A stretch of 64,000 bases of DNA, taken from positions 117,597-181,596 of the forward strand of contig NZ_JADMNM010000001.1 in assembly GCF_016461955.1 (NCBI RefSeq), in the 5' to 3' direction. This DNA is from Qipengyuania sp. YIM B01966 (GTDB lineage: Bacteria; Pseudomonadota; Alphaproteobacteria; Sphingomonadales; Sphingomonadaceae). A model generated the notes under the pieces. It had not been told where the DNA came from. It ran no database searches and was given only the letters and a program-made list of their open reading frames with translations. Below are positions 35,848 to 44,693 of this stretch, in pieces; position 1 is the first letter of the stretch, and each line of letters begins with the position of its first letter. The translations under genes and the position numbers were made by a program.

Positions 35848-36704
35848 GCGACTTGCGCGAGCAGCCGGTCGATGGCGGCGCGTGCCTCAGGCTCGTCGAG
35901 CAGCGGGGCATGGCCAATATCGGGCACGGTGACCAGTTCCATCCCCGGCAGCCTCCGCGCCATTTGCTGAGCCGTCGCTTCGGACAACAGTTCGGACAGG
36001 GCGCCGCGGATCAGCGTCACCGGCCGGCCGGCCAGCGCCTCGAACGCCGGCCACATATCGACCGGAGCCACCGCCTCACTCTGCGCGAAGGGTTCGGCAA
36101 TCGCCATGTCGTAGTCGAAGGCGATCCGCCCGTTCTGGCCCAGCACCATGCAGCGTTTGGCCATGTCGAGCCAATCGGCCAGTTCGAACCGTGGATGCGC
36201 CGCGCCGTGAACCTCCTCAAGCGCGCGGGCGGCGTGCATCCAGGTTTCGTAGCTGCGCGCCTGGCCGACATAGGAGCGGATCTTGTCCAGCCCGCCCGTT
36301 TCCAGCTCCGGGCCGATATCGTTGAGCACCGCACCGGCGATCCGTTCCGGCCCGCGCAGCGCGAGCAGCATCGTCATCAGCCCGCCCAGCGAGGTGCCGA
36401 TGGCGACGAACCGGTCGATCCCCTGATCGGCCAGCAACGCTTCGACATCGGCGACATAGGTCAGCGGGTTGTAGCTGCTGCTGTCGCGGGCATAATCGCT
36501 GTCGGCGCGCCCGCGCATCACCGGGACAATCACCCGCCATTCGCCCGCCAGATGCGCGGCGAGATTGGCAAAATCGCGCGCATTGCGGGTCAACCCGTGC
36601 ATGCAGACGATCGGCGGCCGGTCATCGCGGCCGGGATAATCGCGGTAATGCAGCGTCAGATCGTCGGCCGTGGTCCACGTCCGGTCCGTGTAGAGGTGCT
36701 CCAT
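35844..36704 (-). CDS. Alpha/beta hydrolase
   Basis: A 286-residue alpha/beta-hydrolase-fold protein. The oxyanion HG appears in PIVCMHGLTRNARDF, the nucleophile in GTSLGG (Ser near residue 109), and the catalytic His in VPDIGHAPLLDEP; an acid precedes it. Ordinary esterase/lipase length. It is translationally coupled to the glycosyltransferase and divergent from selO. The upstream frame is open much further, but no alternative start has support. Substrate unknown. Confidence 0.82.
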   Translation of the reverse strand: MEHLYTDRTWTTADDLTLHYRDYPGRDDRPPIVCMHGLTRNARDFANLAAHLAGEWRVIVPVMRGRADSDYARDSSSYNPLTYVADVEALLADQGIDRFVAIGTSLGGLMTMLLALRGPERIAGAVLNDIGPELETGGLDKIRSYVGQARSYETWMHAARALEEVHGAAHPRFELADWLDMAKRCMVLGQNGRIAFDYDMAIAEPFAQSEAVAPVDMWPAFEALAGRPVTLIRGALSELLSEATAQQMARRLPGMELVTVPDIGHAPLLDEPEARAAIDRLLAQVA

Positions 36705-36782
36705 CGGGAAATACGCTGTCCTTCGTGCCGGGATACGCCAGCGCGGCTTGTGCCAGGCGGCGTCTGCGCCCACTATCGCCGG

Positions 36783-38180
36783 ATGCGCGCCGAACCGCAA
36801 GCCGCCGGCTATCGGCCTGATCCCGCGATCCTCGACCTTCCCGATTGGCTGGGCGACCCGGTCGAGCCGGCCGCCTTCCCGCGCACCGAGCTGCGGTTCC
36901 GCAATCGCCGGTGGGATCGCGCGGTCGGCCTCGCGGCCATGGATGATGGGCAATGGGTCCGCCATTTCGGCCGGTTCGAACCGCTGCCGGACAATGTGCC
37001 GCAGCCGCTGGCGCTGCGCTATCACGGCCACCAGTTCCGCGTGTACAATCCGGAGATCGGCGACGGGCGCGGCTTTCTGTTCGGCCAGTTGCGCGATGGC
37101 GCGGGGCGCCTGCTCGACCTCGGCACCAAGGGTTCGGGCACCACGCCCTACAGCCGCACCGCCGATGGACGGCTGACGCTGAAAGGCGCGGTGCGCGAGG
37201 TGCTGGCGACCGAAATGCTCGAAGCGCTTGGGGCTTATACGTCCAAAACCTTCTCGGTGATCGAAACGGGCGAGGACTTGTGGCGCGGCGATGAGCCTTC
37301 GCCCACACGTTCGGCGGTGCTGGTCCGGCTGTCGCATTCGCATATCCGCATCGGCACCTTCCAGCGGCTGCTGGTGCTGGAGGAACGCGATCATATGGCG
37401 GCGCTGGTCGATTATTGCCTGCGCCATTATCCCGGCCCGCCCCCGCTCGGGGATGCACCTGCGCAGGAGGAACCGGCGGTGATGCTGCTGCATCAGGTGG
37501 TGGAACGGTGCGCCGATCTCGCCGCGAGTTGGATGGTCGCCGGTTTCGTGCACGGGGTGCTCAATACGGACAACATCGTGATTACCGGCGAGAGCTTCGA
37601 TTACGGCCCGTGGCGCTTTGCCCCGCTGTGGGAGCCCGGCTTCACCGCCGCCTATTTCGATCAGCAGGGGCTCTATGCGTTCGGGCGGCAGGCGGAGGCG
37701 CTGCACTGGAACTGTGCGCAACTTGCCGTGGCGCTGCGGCTGCTGGCCGACGCCGCCCCGCTGCGCGCCGCGCTCGAACGCTTCGCCGGGCTGTACGAGG
37801 CGGCATTGCTGCGCCGCTGGTGCTGGCGCCTCGGCGTGGCGCCGCGCGGGACCGAGGGCGATACGCAGCTGCTTGCAGCCAGTGTCACCGCTATGCGCGC
37901 TGAAGGTATCGGGCCGGATGCCTTCTTCCACCGTCATCGCGGGGGCGGTCAGGCAAGTGGCGACCTGGCCGATGCGCTCACCCTGTATCAACCGACAGGG
38001 TCTGCCGGTGAGTGGCCCGCTGCGCCTGAGGCGATGCTGATCGACGAGGTCGAGGCGATCTGGTCGGCCATCGCCGAACGTGACGATTGGTCACCGTTTG
38101 CGCGCAAAATCGCCGCCGTGCGTGCCTTTGGCGATGCGCTGGGCGATCCGCCGGTCCCGGCCGGACACGGCGCCATTTGA
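36783..38180 (+). CDS. selO: Protein adenylyltransferase SelO (YdiU family)
   Basis: A 465-residue pseudokinase-fold enzyme that transfers AMP to protein hydroxyls. Family blocks are ALRYHGHQFRVYNPEIGDGRGFLFGQL, LGTKGSGTTPYSR (nucleotide-binding Lys/Arg), GFVHGVLNTDNIVITGESFDYGP (metal-binding Asn and Asp) and WNCAQLAVAL. No selenocysteine codon is needed: the C-terminus is a normal TGA stop after GHGAI. The ATG at 36783 is inferred; no clear ribosome site. Linked in other bacteria to oxidative stress. Confidence 0.92.
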   Translation: MRAEPQAAGYRPDPAILDLPDWLGDPVEPAAFPRTELRFRNRRWDRAVGLAAMDDGQWVRHFGRFEPLPDNVPQPLALRYHGHQFRVYNPEIGDGRGFLFGQLRDGAGRLLDLGTKGSGTTPYSRTADGRLTLKGAVREVLATEMLEALGAYTSKTFSVIETGEDLWRGDEPSPTRSAVLVRLSHSHIRIGTFQRLLVLEERDHMAALVDYCLRHYPGPPPLGDAPAQEEPAVMLLHQVVERCADLAASWMVAGFVHGVLNTDNIVITGESFDYGPWRFAPLWEPGFTAAYFDQQGLYAFGRQAEALHWNCAQLAVALRLLADAAPLRAALERFAGLYEAALLRRWCWRLGVAPRGTEGDTQLLAASVTAMRAEGIGPDAFFHRHRGGGQASGDLADALTLYQPTGSAGEWPAAPEAMLIDEVEAIWSAIAERDDWSPFARKIAAVRAFGDALGDPPVPAGHGAI

Positions 38181-38231
38181 CGCGCCCGGCGCCATTGTTA
38201 GAAGGCCGCCAAGCGAGCGCGAGAGGCGACA

Positions 38232-39665
38232 GTGCATCCTGACATCATGACATCCTACGAACCTGCCACCGGGCAGCTGTTGTGGGAAGGGCGCGCAGGC
38301 AATGTCGATGATGCGATCGATCTCGCGCGGCGGGCATGGCCGCAATGGGCCGCGCAGCCGCTGGCCACCCGGATCGAACTGTGCCGCCGCTTCGCCAACG
38401 AGGTGCGCAAGGAATCCGACCGCTTCGCCGAACTGATTGCGCGCGAAACCGGCAAGCCCTTGTGGGAAGCCCGAACCGAGGTCGAATCGGTAATCGCCAA
38501 GGTCAATATCTCGGTCACCGCCTATGCCGAGCGGACGGGGCAGAAGAAGCTCGATTCGGCGCTCGGCGGGACGGCGGCGGTGCGGCACAAGCCGCATGGG
38601 GTGATGGCGGTGCTCGGCCCCTACAACTTTCCGGCGCATCTGCCCAACGGGCATATCATTCCCGCACTGATTGCCGGCAATGTGGTGGTGTTCAAGCCGA
38701 GCGAGAAGACCCCGGCGGTCGGCGAATTCCTCGCCGGCTGCTTTCACCGGGCGGGTGTGTCGGCGGCGGTGATCCAGGTGCTCCACGGCGGACCGGAGCA
38801 GGGCAAAGCGCTGGTCGCGCATCCGGGCATCGATGGCGTGCTGTTCACCGGCTCGGCGCAGGCGGGGATCGCGATCAACCGCAAGCTCGCGGCTAATCCG
38901 GGCAAGATCCTCGCGCTCGAAATGGGCGGCAACAACCCGATTGTGGTCATCGATACACCCAAGGTGTCGGATGCGGCGATAACCATCGTGCAGTCGGCGT
39001 TCACTACTGCCGGTCAGCGCTGCACCGCCGCGCGCCGGCTGATCGTCAAGGCGAGCATGTATGATGCCATCGTCCACGAAGTGAAGAACCTCGCCGACCG
39101 CATCCTCTACGCCGAACCTTTCGCCGAACCCGCGCCCTTCATGGGCCCGGTGATCGACAATCATGCCGCCGATCAACTGACCGAAAGCTTCCTCTACCTG
39201 ATGTCCAATGGCGGCCGCGCGATCAAGCACATGACCCGGCCCGACGACAATCTGCCCTTCGTCTCGCCGGCGCTGATCGACACCACTGCAATGGCCGAAA
39301 GGCCCGATGTCGAACTGTTCGGCCCGCTGCTGCAGATCATCAAGGTCGATGATTTCGACCAGGCGATTGTCGAGGCGAACAATACCCGTTTCGGCCTGTC
39401 AGCCGCGCTGATCGGCGGCAGCCCGCAGGATTACAACCGCTTCTGGGCCAATATCCGCGCGGGCATCATCAACTGGAACCGGCCGACCAGCGGCGCATCG
39501 TCCAAGCAGCCGTTTGGCGGGATTGGCCTGTCGGGCAATCACCGCCCGGCGGCTTTTTACGCAGCGGATTATTGCGCCTATCCGGTGGCAAGCACCGAGA
39601 TGGAGCAGCCGCGCGCCAGCATCGGCGTCGGTATCCGCGAGGAACGGCGTAGGAAGCCGCGCTAG
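38232..39665 (+). CDS. astD: Succinylglutamate semialdehyde dehydrogenase
   Basis: A 477-residue aldehyde dehydrogenase. The N-terminal SYEPATGQLLWEG and the block NGHIIPALIAGNVVVFKPSE are characteristic of AstD; LEMGGNNPIVV holds the general-base Glu and TTAGQRCTAARRL the catalytic Cys. GTG 38232 has GAGAGG five bases upstream; ATG 38247 is the alternative. AstD oxidises succinylglutamate semialdehyde in arginine degradation; the other ast genes are not adjacent. Confidence 0.9.
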   Translation: MHPDIMTSYEPATGQLLWEGRAGNVDDAIDLARRAWPQWAAQPLATRIELCRRFANEVRKESDRFAELIARETGKPLWEARTEVESVIAKVNISVTAYAERTGQKKLDSALGGTAAVRHKPHGVMAVLGPYNFPAHLPNGHIIPALIAGNVVVFKPSEKTPAVGEFLAGCFHRAGVSAAVIQVLHGGPEQGKALVAHPGIDGVLFTGSAQAGIAINRKLAANPGKILALEMGGNNPIVVIDTPKVSDAAITIVQSAFTTAGQRCTAARRLIVKASMYDAIVHEVKNLADRILYAEPFAEPAPFMGPVIDNHAADQLTESFLYLMSNGGRAIKHMTRPDDNLPFVSPALIDTTAMAERPDVELFGPLLQIIKVDDFDQAIVEANNTRFGLSAALIGGSPQDYNRFWANIRAGIINWNRPTSGASSKQPFGGIGLSGNHRPAAFYAADYCAYPVASTEMEQPRASIGVGIREERRRKPR

Positions 39666-40393
39666 CGGCCGCTGGTCACCAGATCGACTTCGGTCAGGCC
39701 GCCCGCCACCGTCCGCCCATAGACCACATAGGCCGCGCCGCCCTTGGTCCCGCTGAGGATGTTGTCGCCATCCTTGCGGAGGTGTTCGGCCGAATATCCG
39801 GCACCCTTTGCGCGCGCATGATAGAAGGCCAGAACATCGGGCAGCGGCACCGGGGTGATGAAATTGATCACCCGCAGCGAACAGCCGCCCGTATCGTTGC
39901 CGGCCGCTTCCTGCGTGGCCGCGCGCGGATAGACCGGCAGCGCCTCGGGCAGACGCGCCGCCCAGCCCGCCGAATATTGCACCCCGTCGCCGCAATTGGC
40001 GCCGCCCGGCGACAGGGCCGCGCGCGAGGCGGCGCTGAGCGTTGCCGATTCGGGAATTTCGCCGGCGACCTCGCGGGCGGCCGGAACCGGGGGCAAGGCG
40101 CCTTCGCCGCCGACCAGCGCCGCCGCCTCGCGCTTTGCCGCGGCAATCGCCTGCGGCGAACGGTCGGCGACCGGGATCGAGCGTTCGCCCGCGCCGGTCA
40201 GCGCGCCGCTGCCCTCGTTCTGATTGGCGAGATCGGGATCGACCATGATCTGATCGTTGAGCGCGGCATCGCTCGCCGGGTCGGCTTGGGTGGTCGCGCC
40301 GTTGTCCGCACGCGAGCCGCAAGCGCCGAGCAATGCCAGCGCCAACACCGCTGCAATAGTCTGTGTGGATGAGGATTGAGGCACAAAACGCAT
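39662..40393 (-). CDS. Putative lipoprotein of unknown function
   Basis: A 243-residue protein. The ATG at 40393 (GGGAGAG upstream) gives a lipoprotein signal ending LLGAC, Cys near residue 24. The middle is Ala/Gly/Pro-rich. The C-terminal third (residues about 140-243) looks folded: ARLPEALPVYPRAATQEAAGN, a lone Cys, then LPDVLAFYHARAKGAGYSAEH and a beta-rich end, a layout seen in small envelope domains of Sphingomonadales. It overlaps astD by four bases at the stops. Function unknown. Confidence 0.75.
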   Translation of the reverse strand: MRFVPQSSSTQTIAAVLALALLGACGSRADNGATTQADPASDAALNDQIMVDPDLANQNEGSGALTGAGERSIPVADRSPQAIAAAKREAAALVGGEGALPPVPAAREVAGEIPESATLSAASRAALSPGGANCGDGVQYSAGWAARLPEALPVYPRAATQEAAGNDTGGCSLRVINFITPVPLPDVLAFYHARAKGAGYSAEHLRKDGDNILSGTKGGAAYVVYGRTVAGGLTEVDLVTSGR

Positions 40394-40500
40394 GGTAGGC
40401 TCTCCCGGAAGAGCCTGCAGGATACTGCGCCGGTGCGACGCGACAAGGGCTGGCGGCGCCGCGCCTCCCCTCTGTCCCATCGCGGGAAAAGCCAGGCGCA

Positions 40501-40541
40501 TAAGTAAAGGCGCCCCGGCACGGAGAGTGCCGGGACGCCTT
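40501..40541 (-). terminator. Terminator of the glycine-zipper gene
   Basis: A 15-pair stem with one mismatch (40507-40521 with 40527-40541) and a 5-base loop, followed on the minus strand by TTTACTTA. It lies 64 bases past the stop at 40606. Confidence 0.7.
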
Positions 40542-40605
40542 CCGCGGCTCGGTGGCGCCGCGTCCGGTCACATGGTGGGTGTGACCGAATGGAATTGCTG
40601 TGCGC

Positions 40606-41076
40606 CTAGCGGCAGCGCGACTGGCCCCGATCGACCGACCGACCGAGGAGCGCCCCGCCGGCACCGCCGAGGATCGCGCCGAGCGTGCGGTCGCGGGCAA
40701 CCTCGCGGCCGAGCAGCGCACCCGCCGCACCGCCGATCAGCAGGCCGGTGGTGCCGTTCGAGCGGCGGCAATAATAGCGCCCGTCATCGCCCTGCCACAC
40801 GCGGGTGTTCTGATAGACCGGCTCGCCATAATAGTTCTGCCCGTAGGCCTGGCGATCATAGCGGTTGTAGTTGGTATAGCGTTGGTCACGCGCATGACCG
40901 CGATGGCGACCGCGATTGTGCTGGGCCACCACATCGCCCTGCGGCGCAGCGGCGGTGACGGCTGGGTGATGCGCGGCTTGCGGGGCCGGCAGGTCGAGCG
41001 CCGCGGCAGGGCTGGCCAGTGCCATTGCCGGCAAAGCCAGCATCGCGGCGGTTTTCTTGCTGATAAGGTCGATCAT
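40606..41076 (-). CDS. Glycine-zipper 2TM-domain envelope protein
   Basis: A 156-residue exported protein. Of two ATGs, the one at 41076 is preferred because GAGGAG is seven bases away; the ATG at 41082 is only one base from it. The signal peptide ends SPAAALD. A His/Arg/Tyr/Asn-rich middle (residues about 50-110) precedes a glycine zipper: LLIGGAAGALLGREVARDR and ILGGAGGALLGRSVDRG. A CR pair ends the protein. The family includes outer-membrane and stress-induced proteins of unclear function. Confidence 0.82.
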   Translation of the reverse strand: MIDLISKKTAAMLALPAMALASPAAALDLPAPQAAHHPAVTAAAPQGDVVAQHNRGRHRGHARDQRYTNYNRYDRQAYGQNYYGEPVYQNTRVWQGDDGRYYCRRSNGTTGLLIGGAAGALLGREVARDRTLGAILGGAGGALLGRSVDRGQSRCR

Positions 41077-41168
41077 GTTCATGCTCCTCAAACCGTGTTG
41101 CGGGCGTAGTCTGAGTGGCAACCGCGTCCGTCTTGTTCAGGTTTATCGGTGAGAATATGAACCACGCG

Positions 41169-41187
41169 CAACCTGATTGTCAGGTTG
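41169..41187. promoter_or_regulatory. Perfect inverted repeat between divergent genes
   Basis: CAACCTGA TTG TCAGGTTG is an 8-base perfect dyad with a 3-base centre, in the region between the glycine-zipper gene (minus) and rarD (plus). It is a candidate operator; the binding protein is unknown. Confidence 0.4.
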
Positions 41188-41265
41188 AACTCTCCGCGCC
41201 GAACCGTTGATCTGTTGCGACGAAGCGTGGCTTGCACATCGCCGCCCCACGCCATAGGGGCAGGC

Positions 41266-42171
41266 ATGAGCAGCATCGACGCAAGCGGGCAGAAATCCGG
41301 CTTTCCCGCAGCGATCGCGGCCTATCTGATCTGGGGGTTCCTGCCGCTCTACTTGCTGCTGGTGCGCGCCGTTCCGCCGACCGAATTCGTCGGCTGGCGG
41401 ATCATCTTCACCCTGCCGATCTGTCTCCTCATCATCGCGCTGCGCGGCCAGTGGCCGGAAATCCGGCGTGCCATCGCGGACCGGCGGGCAATGTTGATGC
41501 TGGGGTGCAGCGCGCTACTGATCGGGGTCAACTGGCTGGTCTATGTCTGGGCTATCCAGCGCGGTAACGTGTTCGCGGCCAGCCTCGGCTATTACATCAA
41601 CCCGCTGGTCAATGTCGTGTTCGGCACGCTGTTTCTGGGCGAGCGGCTGAGCCGGCGCGCATGGATCGCGGTCGGCCTCGCCGGCGCCGGTGTCGCACTG
41701 CTGCTCGGCGGCGCGCTGACGACCTTGTGGATCAGCCTGACGCTGGCCTTCAGCTTCAGTGCCTATGGCCTGGTCCGCAAACAAGTGGCGGTGGGGGCGC
41801 TGCCCGGCCTGACCATCGAATCGCTGATCCTACTGTTACCCGCCGCCGGTATCGCCGTCTGGTATGCGGCAAGCCCGGCGGGCAGCGCGATCGACAATTC
41901 CATTGGCCTCACCGCCTCCATCGCATTAGGCGGGGCGGTAACGGCGATCCCGCTCTGGCTGTTCGCGGTCGCCGCGCGGCGGCTCGATTATTCGACGCTG
42001 GGCTTCATCCAGTTCCTCGCGCCGAGCATCGTCTTCATCCTCGGCCTGACTGTCTTCGGCGAAGAACTGCGGCCCATTCAACTGGCCAGTTTCGTGCTGA
42101 TCTGGGCGGCGCTGGCGGTATTCGTGTGGGATATGCTGGTGCGCCGGCAAACCGACCCCTCAGACGCGTAG
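41266..42171 (+). CDS. rarD: EamA-family transporter RarD
   Basis: A 301-residue permease with ten predicted helices in two EamA repeats. The N-terminus [32 protein letters not shown] is cut here to its key parts: [10 protein letters not shown] and EFVGWRI are RarD signatures; [14 protein letters not shown] and [15 protein letters not shown] also match. The ATG at 41266 follows AGGGGCAGG. Substrate unknown. Its 3' end overlaps convergent pyrC by 12 bases. Confidence 0.88.
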   Translation: MSSIDASGQKSGFPAAIAAYLIWGFLPLYLLLVRAVPPTEFVGWRIIFTLPICLLIIALRGQWPEIRRAIADRRAMLMLGCSALLIGVNWLVYVWAIQRGNVFAASLGYYINPLVNVVFGTLFLGERLSRRAWIAVGLAGAGVALLLGGALTTLWISLTLAFSFSAYGLVRKQVAVGALPGLTIESLILLLPAAGIAVWYAASPAGSAIDNSIGLTASIALGGAVTAIPLWLFAVAARRLDYSTLGFIQFLAPSIVFILGLTVFGEELRPIQLASFVLIWAALAVFVWDMLVRRQTDPSDA

Positions 42172-43206
42172 CTGCCAGCCCAGAGTTTCGCCCGCATGGA
42201 ATGGCACCAGCACCTCGCCCGCAGGGAGCTCGGCGGGGACCTGCTGCGAGACGCGCTCGAGCGTGACGCGCCCCTCGTTGAGCGGCAGCCCGTAGAAGCG
42301 CGGGCCATGTTCGGAGGCAAAGCCCTCCAGCCGGTCGATCCGGCCTTCCTCCTCGAACACCGCGGCATAGGATTCGAGCGCATAGGGCGCGTTGAAAATT
42401 CCCGCGCAGCCGCAGGCGGCTTCCTTGGCGCTGCGGGCATGGGGCGCGGTATCGGTGCCGAGGAAATATTTCGGCGAGCCCGACACCGCCGCCCGGCGCA
42501 GCGCCAGCCGGTGCTGCTCGCGCTTGACCACCGGCAGGCAATAAACGTGTGGCTGCAAGCCGCCGGCGAACAGCGCGTTACGATTGAGGTGGAGGTGCTG
42601 CGGGGTAATCGTCGCCGCCACAGTGGCCGGCGCCGCGTCGACAAAGTCGACCGCCTGCTGCGTGGTGATATGTTCGAATACGACTTTCAGTTCGGGCAAC
42701 CGCGCCACCAAGGGGGCGAGAACACGGTCGATGAACACCGCCTCGCGGTCGAAGATGTCCACCTCCGCATCGGTCACCTCACCATGCACCAGCAGCGGCA
42801 TCCCGGTGCCCGCCATCGCCTCCAGCACCGGCATCAGCGTGAAAATGTCGGTGACGCCGTGGGCGGAATTGGTGGTTGCGTGTGCGGGATAAAGCTTGGC
42901 GGCAGTCAGCACACCATTGGCATGGCCGCGCAGCAGATCGGCCGCCTCGGTGCCGTCGGTCAGATAGGCCGTCATCAGCGGTGTGAAATTGCTGCCGGCG
43001 GGCAATGCAGCTTCGATCCGCGCGCGATAGCCCGCCGCGTCGGCAGCTGTCACCACCGGGGCCGCAAGATTGGGCATTACGATCGCCCGCGCGAACTGCC
43101 GCGCGGTATAGGGCACCACTGCAGCCAGCATCGGCCCGTCGCGCAGATGGACGTGCCAGTCATCTGGGCGGCGCAGGGTCAGGCTGGTCGGTGCAATCTG
43201 GGTCAT
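42160..43206 (-). CDS. pyrC: Dihydroorotase (class II)
   Basis: A 348-residue amidohydrolase of pyrimidine synthesis. HVHLRDG near the N-terminus gives the first two metal His; the carboxylated Lys is in [13 protein letters not shown], and further ligands are in [18 protein letters not shown] and [10 protein letters not shown]. Length and motifs match the E. coli-type enzyme. The start at 43206 lies 38 bases from divergent ygfZ. Confidence 0.94.
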   Translation of the reverse strand: MTQIAPTSLTLRRPDDWHVHLRDGPMLAAVVPYTARQFARAIVMPNLAAPVVTAADAAGYRARIEAALPAGSNFTPLMTAYLTDGTEAADLLRGHANGVLTAAKLYPAHATTNSAHGVTDIFTLMPVLEAMAGTGMPLLVHGEVTDAEVDIFDREAVFIDRVLAPLVARLPELKVVFEHITTQQAVDFVDAAPATVAATITPQHLHLNRNALFAGGLQPHVYCLPVVKREQHRLALRRAAVSGSPKYFLGTDTAPHARSAKEAACGCAGIFNAPYALESYAAVFEEEGRIDRLEGFASEHGPRFYGLPLNEGRVTLERVSQQVPAELPAGEVLVPFHAGETLGWQLRV

Positions 43207-43244
43207 GCATTGGCCTTAGCGAGCGCGCGCCCTATCTGTCACCC

Positions 43245-43967
43245 ATGACCAGCACCACCCCCACTCATCTCGCCGACCGCGCATTGATCCGCCTTTCGGG
43301 CGACGACCCGGCCGGTTTCCTGCAAGGTCTGGTGACCCAGGACGTTACCGGTGCGCTGCCGGTGTGGAGCGGGCTGCTGACCGCGCAGGGCAAGACGCTG
43401 TTCGATTTGCTGGTCTGGCCCGATGGCGCTGGCGGGCTGTTGATCGATTGCGAGGCCATCTGTGCCGAAGCGCTGTGCAAGCGGTTGACGCTGTATCGCC
43501 TGCGCCGCCAGATCGTGATCGAACCGGTTTCGGAAATGGCGGCGCACTGGGCACCCGCAGGCGACGCCGGCGTGCCTGATCCGCGGCTGGCCGAGCTTGG
43601 CCGGCGCTGGCTGGCGCCAGCCGGTGCCGGCGGCGATGCCAGCGGCGCGTGGCGGCAGCACCGGCTGGCGCTGGGCGTATGCGAAGGAGCGGCAGAGCTG
43701 GCCGACATATTGTGGCTGGAAACCAACGCCGCCGAGCTCAACGGGGTCAGCTTCACCAAGGGCTGCTATATCGGGCAGGAGAATACCGCGCGGATGAATT
43801 GGCGCAGCAAGGTCAACCGTCGGCTGATGGTGGTGCCGCTGGCCGCATCCGACCCCAAGCGCCAGCGGGTGGCGTACTCCGAGCTTGCGCTAGCCGTAGA
43901 TCACCTGCGGGTTGAGGATATTCCAGCCGGGACGGCACCCCCCTGGCTGGAAAGCGTGCTGGCCTAG
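43245..43967 (+). CDS. ygfZ: YgfZ/GcvT-like folate-binding Fe-S repair protein
   Basis: A 240-residue protein of the COG0354 family. ALIRLSGDDPAGFLQGLVTQDV at the N-terminus is typical, and the signature KGCYIGQE with its key Cys appears in SFTKGCYIGQENTAR. The family helps repair or mature Fe-S enzymes, using folate. The C-terminal beta domain is short, giving a protein somewhat smaller than E. coli YgfZ (about 326 residues), as is usual in alphaproteobacteria. Overlaps the convergent tetR-like gene by four bases. Confidence 0.88.
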   Translation: MTSTTPTHLADRALIRLSGDDPAGFLQGLVTQDVTGALPVWSGLLTAQGKTLFDLLVWPDGAGGLLIDCEAICAEALCKRLTLYRLRRQIVIEPVSEMAAHWAPAGDAGVPDPRLAELGRRWLAPAGAGGDASGAWRQHRLALGVCEGAAELADILWLETNAAELNGVSFTKGCYIGQENTARMNWRSKVNRRLMVVPLAASDPKRQRVAYSELALAVDHLRVEDIPAGTAPPWLESVLA

Positions 43968-44638
43968 CAGCCGGGCGCCTTGTCGATAGCCTCGGTCAGC
44001 AGCCGTTCGGCCTGGTCGCGGGCGGCATGATCCGGCAGGCCGAGCGATTTGGCCAGCGTCGGACCCATCAGCGCATCACCCAGTGCCAGCAGTACCAAGG
44101 TCAGCGTGGTCTGGTGGATCGCCGTCACGCCGCCGCCATGCGCGGCTTCTTCGCTCGCCAGTTCGTCCACCAGCGCGTGGATCGTCTCGACAATCGGGTC
44201 GAGCGCGTCTTCATTGCCGCTCAGCAGCATCCAGCTTGCCAGCGCACCCGCCCCTTCGCGGCCGAAGGCGTCAAAGGCGAGATCGACCACCTCGCGCGGC
44301 GTGCCGAGCCCGGCACGGCTCGCCCGCACCGCCTGCTTGATCGTTTCGCACACCGCCGTTGCGAGATGTTCGGCCAGCGCGCGCTGAAGCCCCGATGCCG
44401 AGCCGAAATGATGCAGCAGATTGGCGTGCGTGCGGCCAATGCGCGCGGCGACGGCCTTGAGCGTGACCGATTGCGGTCCGGTTTCGATAAGCAGGGCGCG
44501 CGCCGCTTCCAGCGCGGCGGTTCGCGATTGTTCGGGCGACAGCCGGCGGCGCACCGGGGCAGCGGTTTTTACCTGTTCCAAGCCCGGCGGCCTATCGCCG
44601 GCGGACGCGCTCCGCAACCCGCACACGCTTATTGACAT
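43964..44638 (-). CDS. TetR-family regulator
   Basis: Up to 224 residues. The N-terminal helix-turn-helix (residues about 47-70, VTLKAVAARIGRTHANLLHHFG) and a helical ligand domain are clear. The start is uncertain: the ATG at 44638 lies inside a palindrome that looks like the operator, so TTG 44581 (starting EQVKTAAPVRRR) or another downstream codon is possible. It is divergent from the di-iron protein gene, which it probably controls. Ligand unknown, perhaps a fatty acid or similar hydrophobic compound. Confidence 0.8.
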   Translation of the reverse strand: MSISVCGLRSASAGDRPPGLEQVKTAAPVRRRLSPEQSRTAALEAARALLIETGPQSVTLKAVAARIGRTHANLLHHFGSASGLQRALAEHLATAVCETIKQAVRASRAGLGTPREVVDLAFDAFGREGAGALASWMLLSGNEDALDPIVETIHALVDELASEEAAHGGGVTAIHQTTLTLVLLALGDALMGPTLAKSLGLPDHAARDQAERLLTEAIDKAPGC

Positions 44639-44647
44639 CAATGTCAG
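44632..44647. promoter_or_regulatory. Candidate TetR operator and promoter for the di-iron protein gene
   Basis: TTGACAT CA ATGTCAG is a near-perfect dyad (6 of 7). Its first half also supplies a TTGACA -35 for the plus strand, with AATATG (44655-44660) 17 bases on as a -10. A repressor bound here would block the downstream gene. Confidence 0.55.
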
Positions 44648-44693
44648 TAGCCGCAATATGGCCTGCGATTGTTGCAGCCCGGAGCCCGCTTCG

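Noticed and set aside
36622..37991. Extended open frame upstream of the alpha/beta hydrolase, running antisense through selO
   Set aside because: The hydrolase fold starts at residue 1 of the ATG at 36704, and selO covers the opposite strand with clear catalytic motifs.
38150..38183. Possible selenocysteine readthrough at the selO TGA
   Set aside because: No SECIS-like hairpin follows the stop, and bacterial SelO proteins commonly lack selenocysteine.
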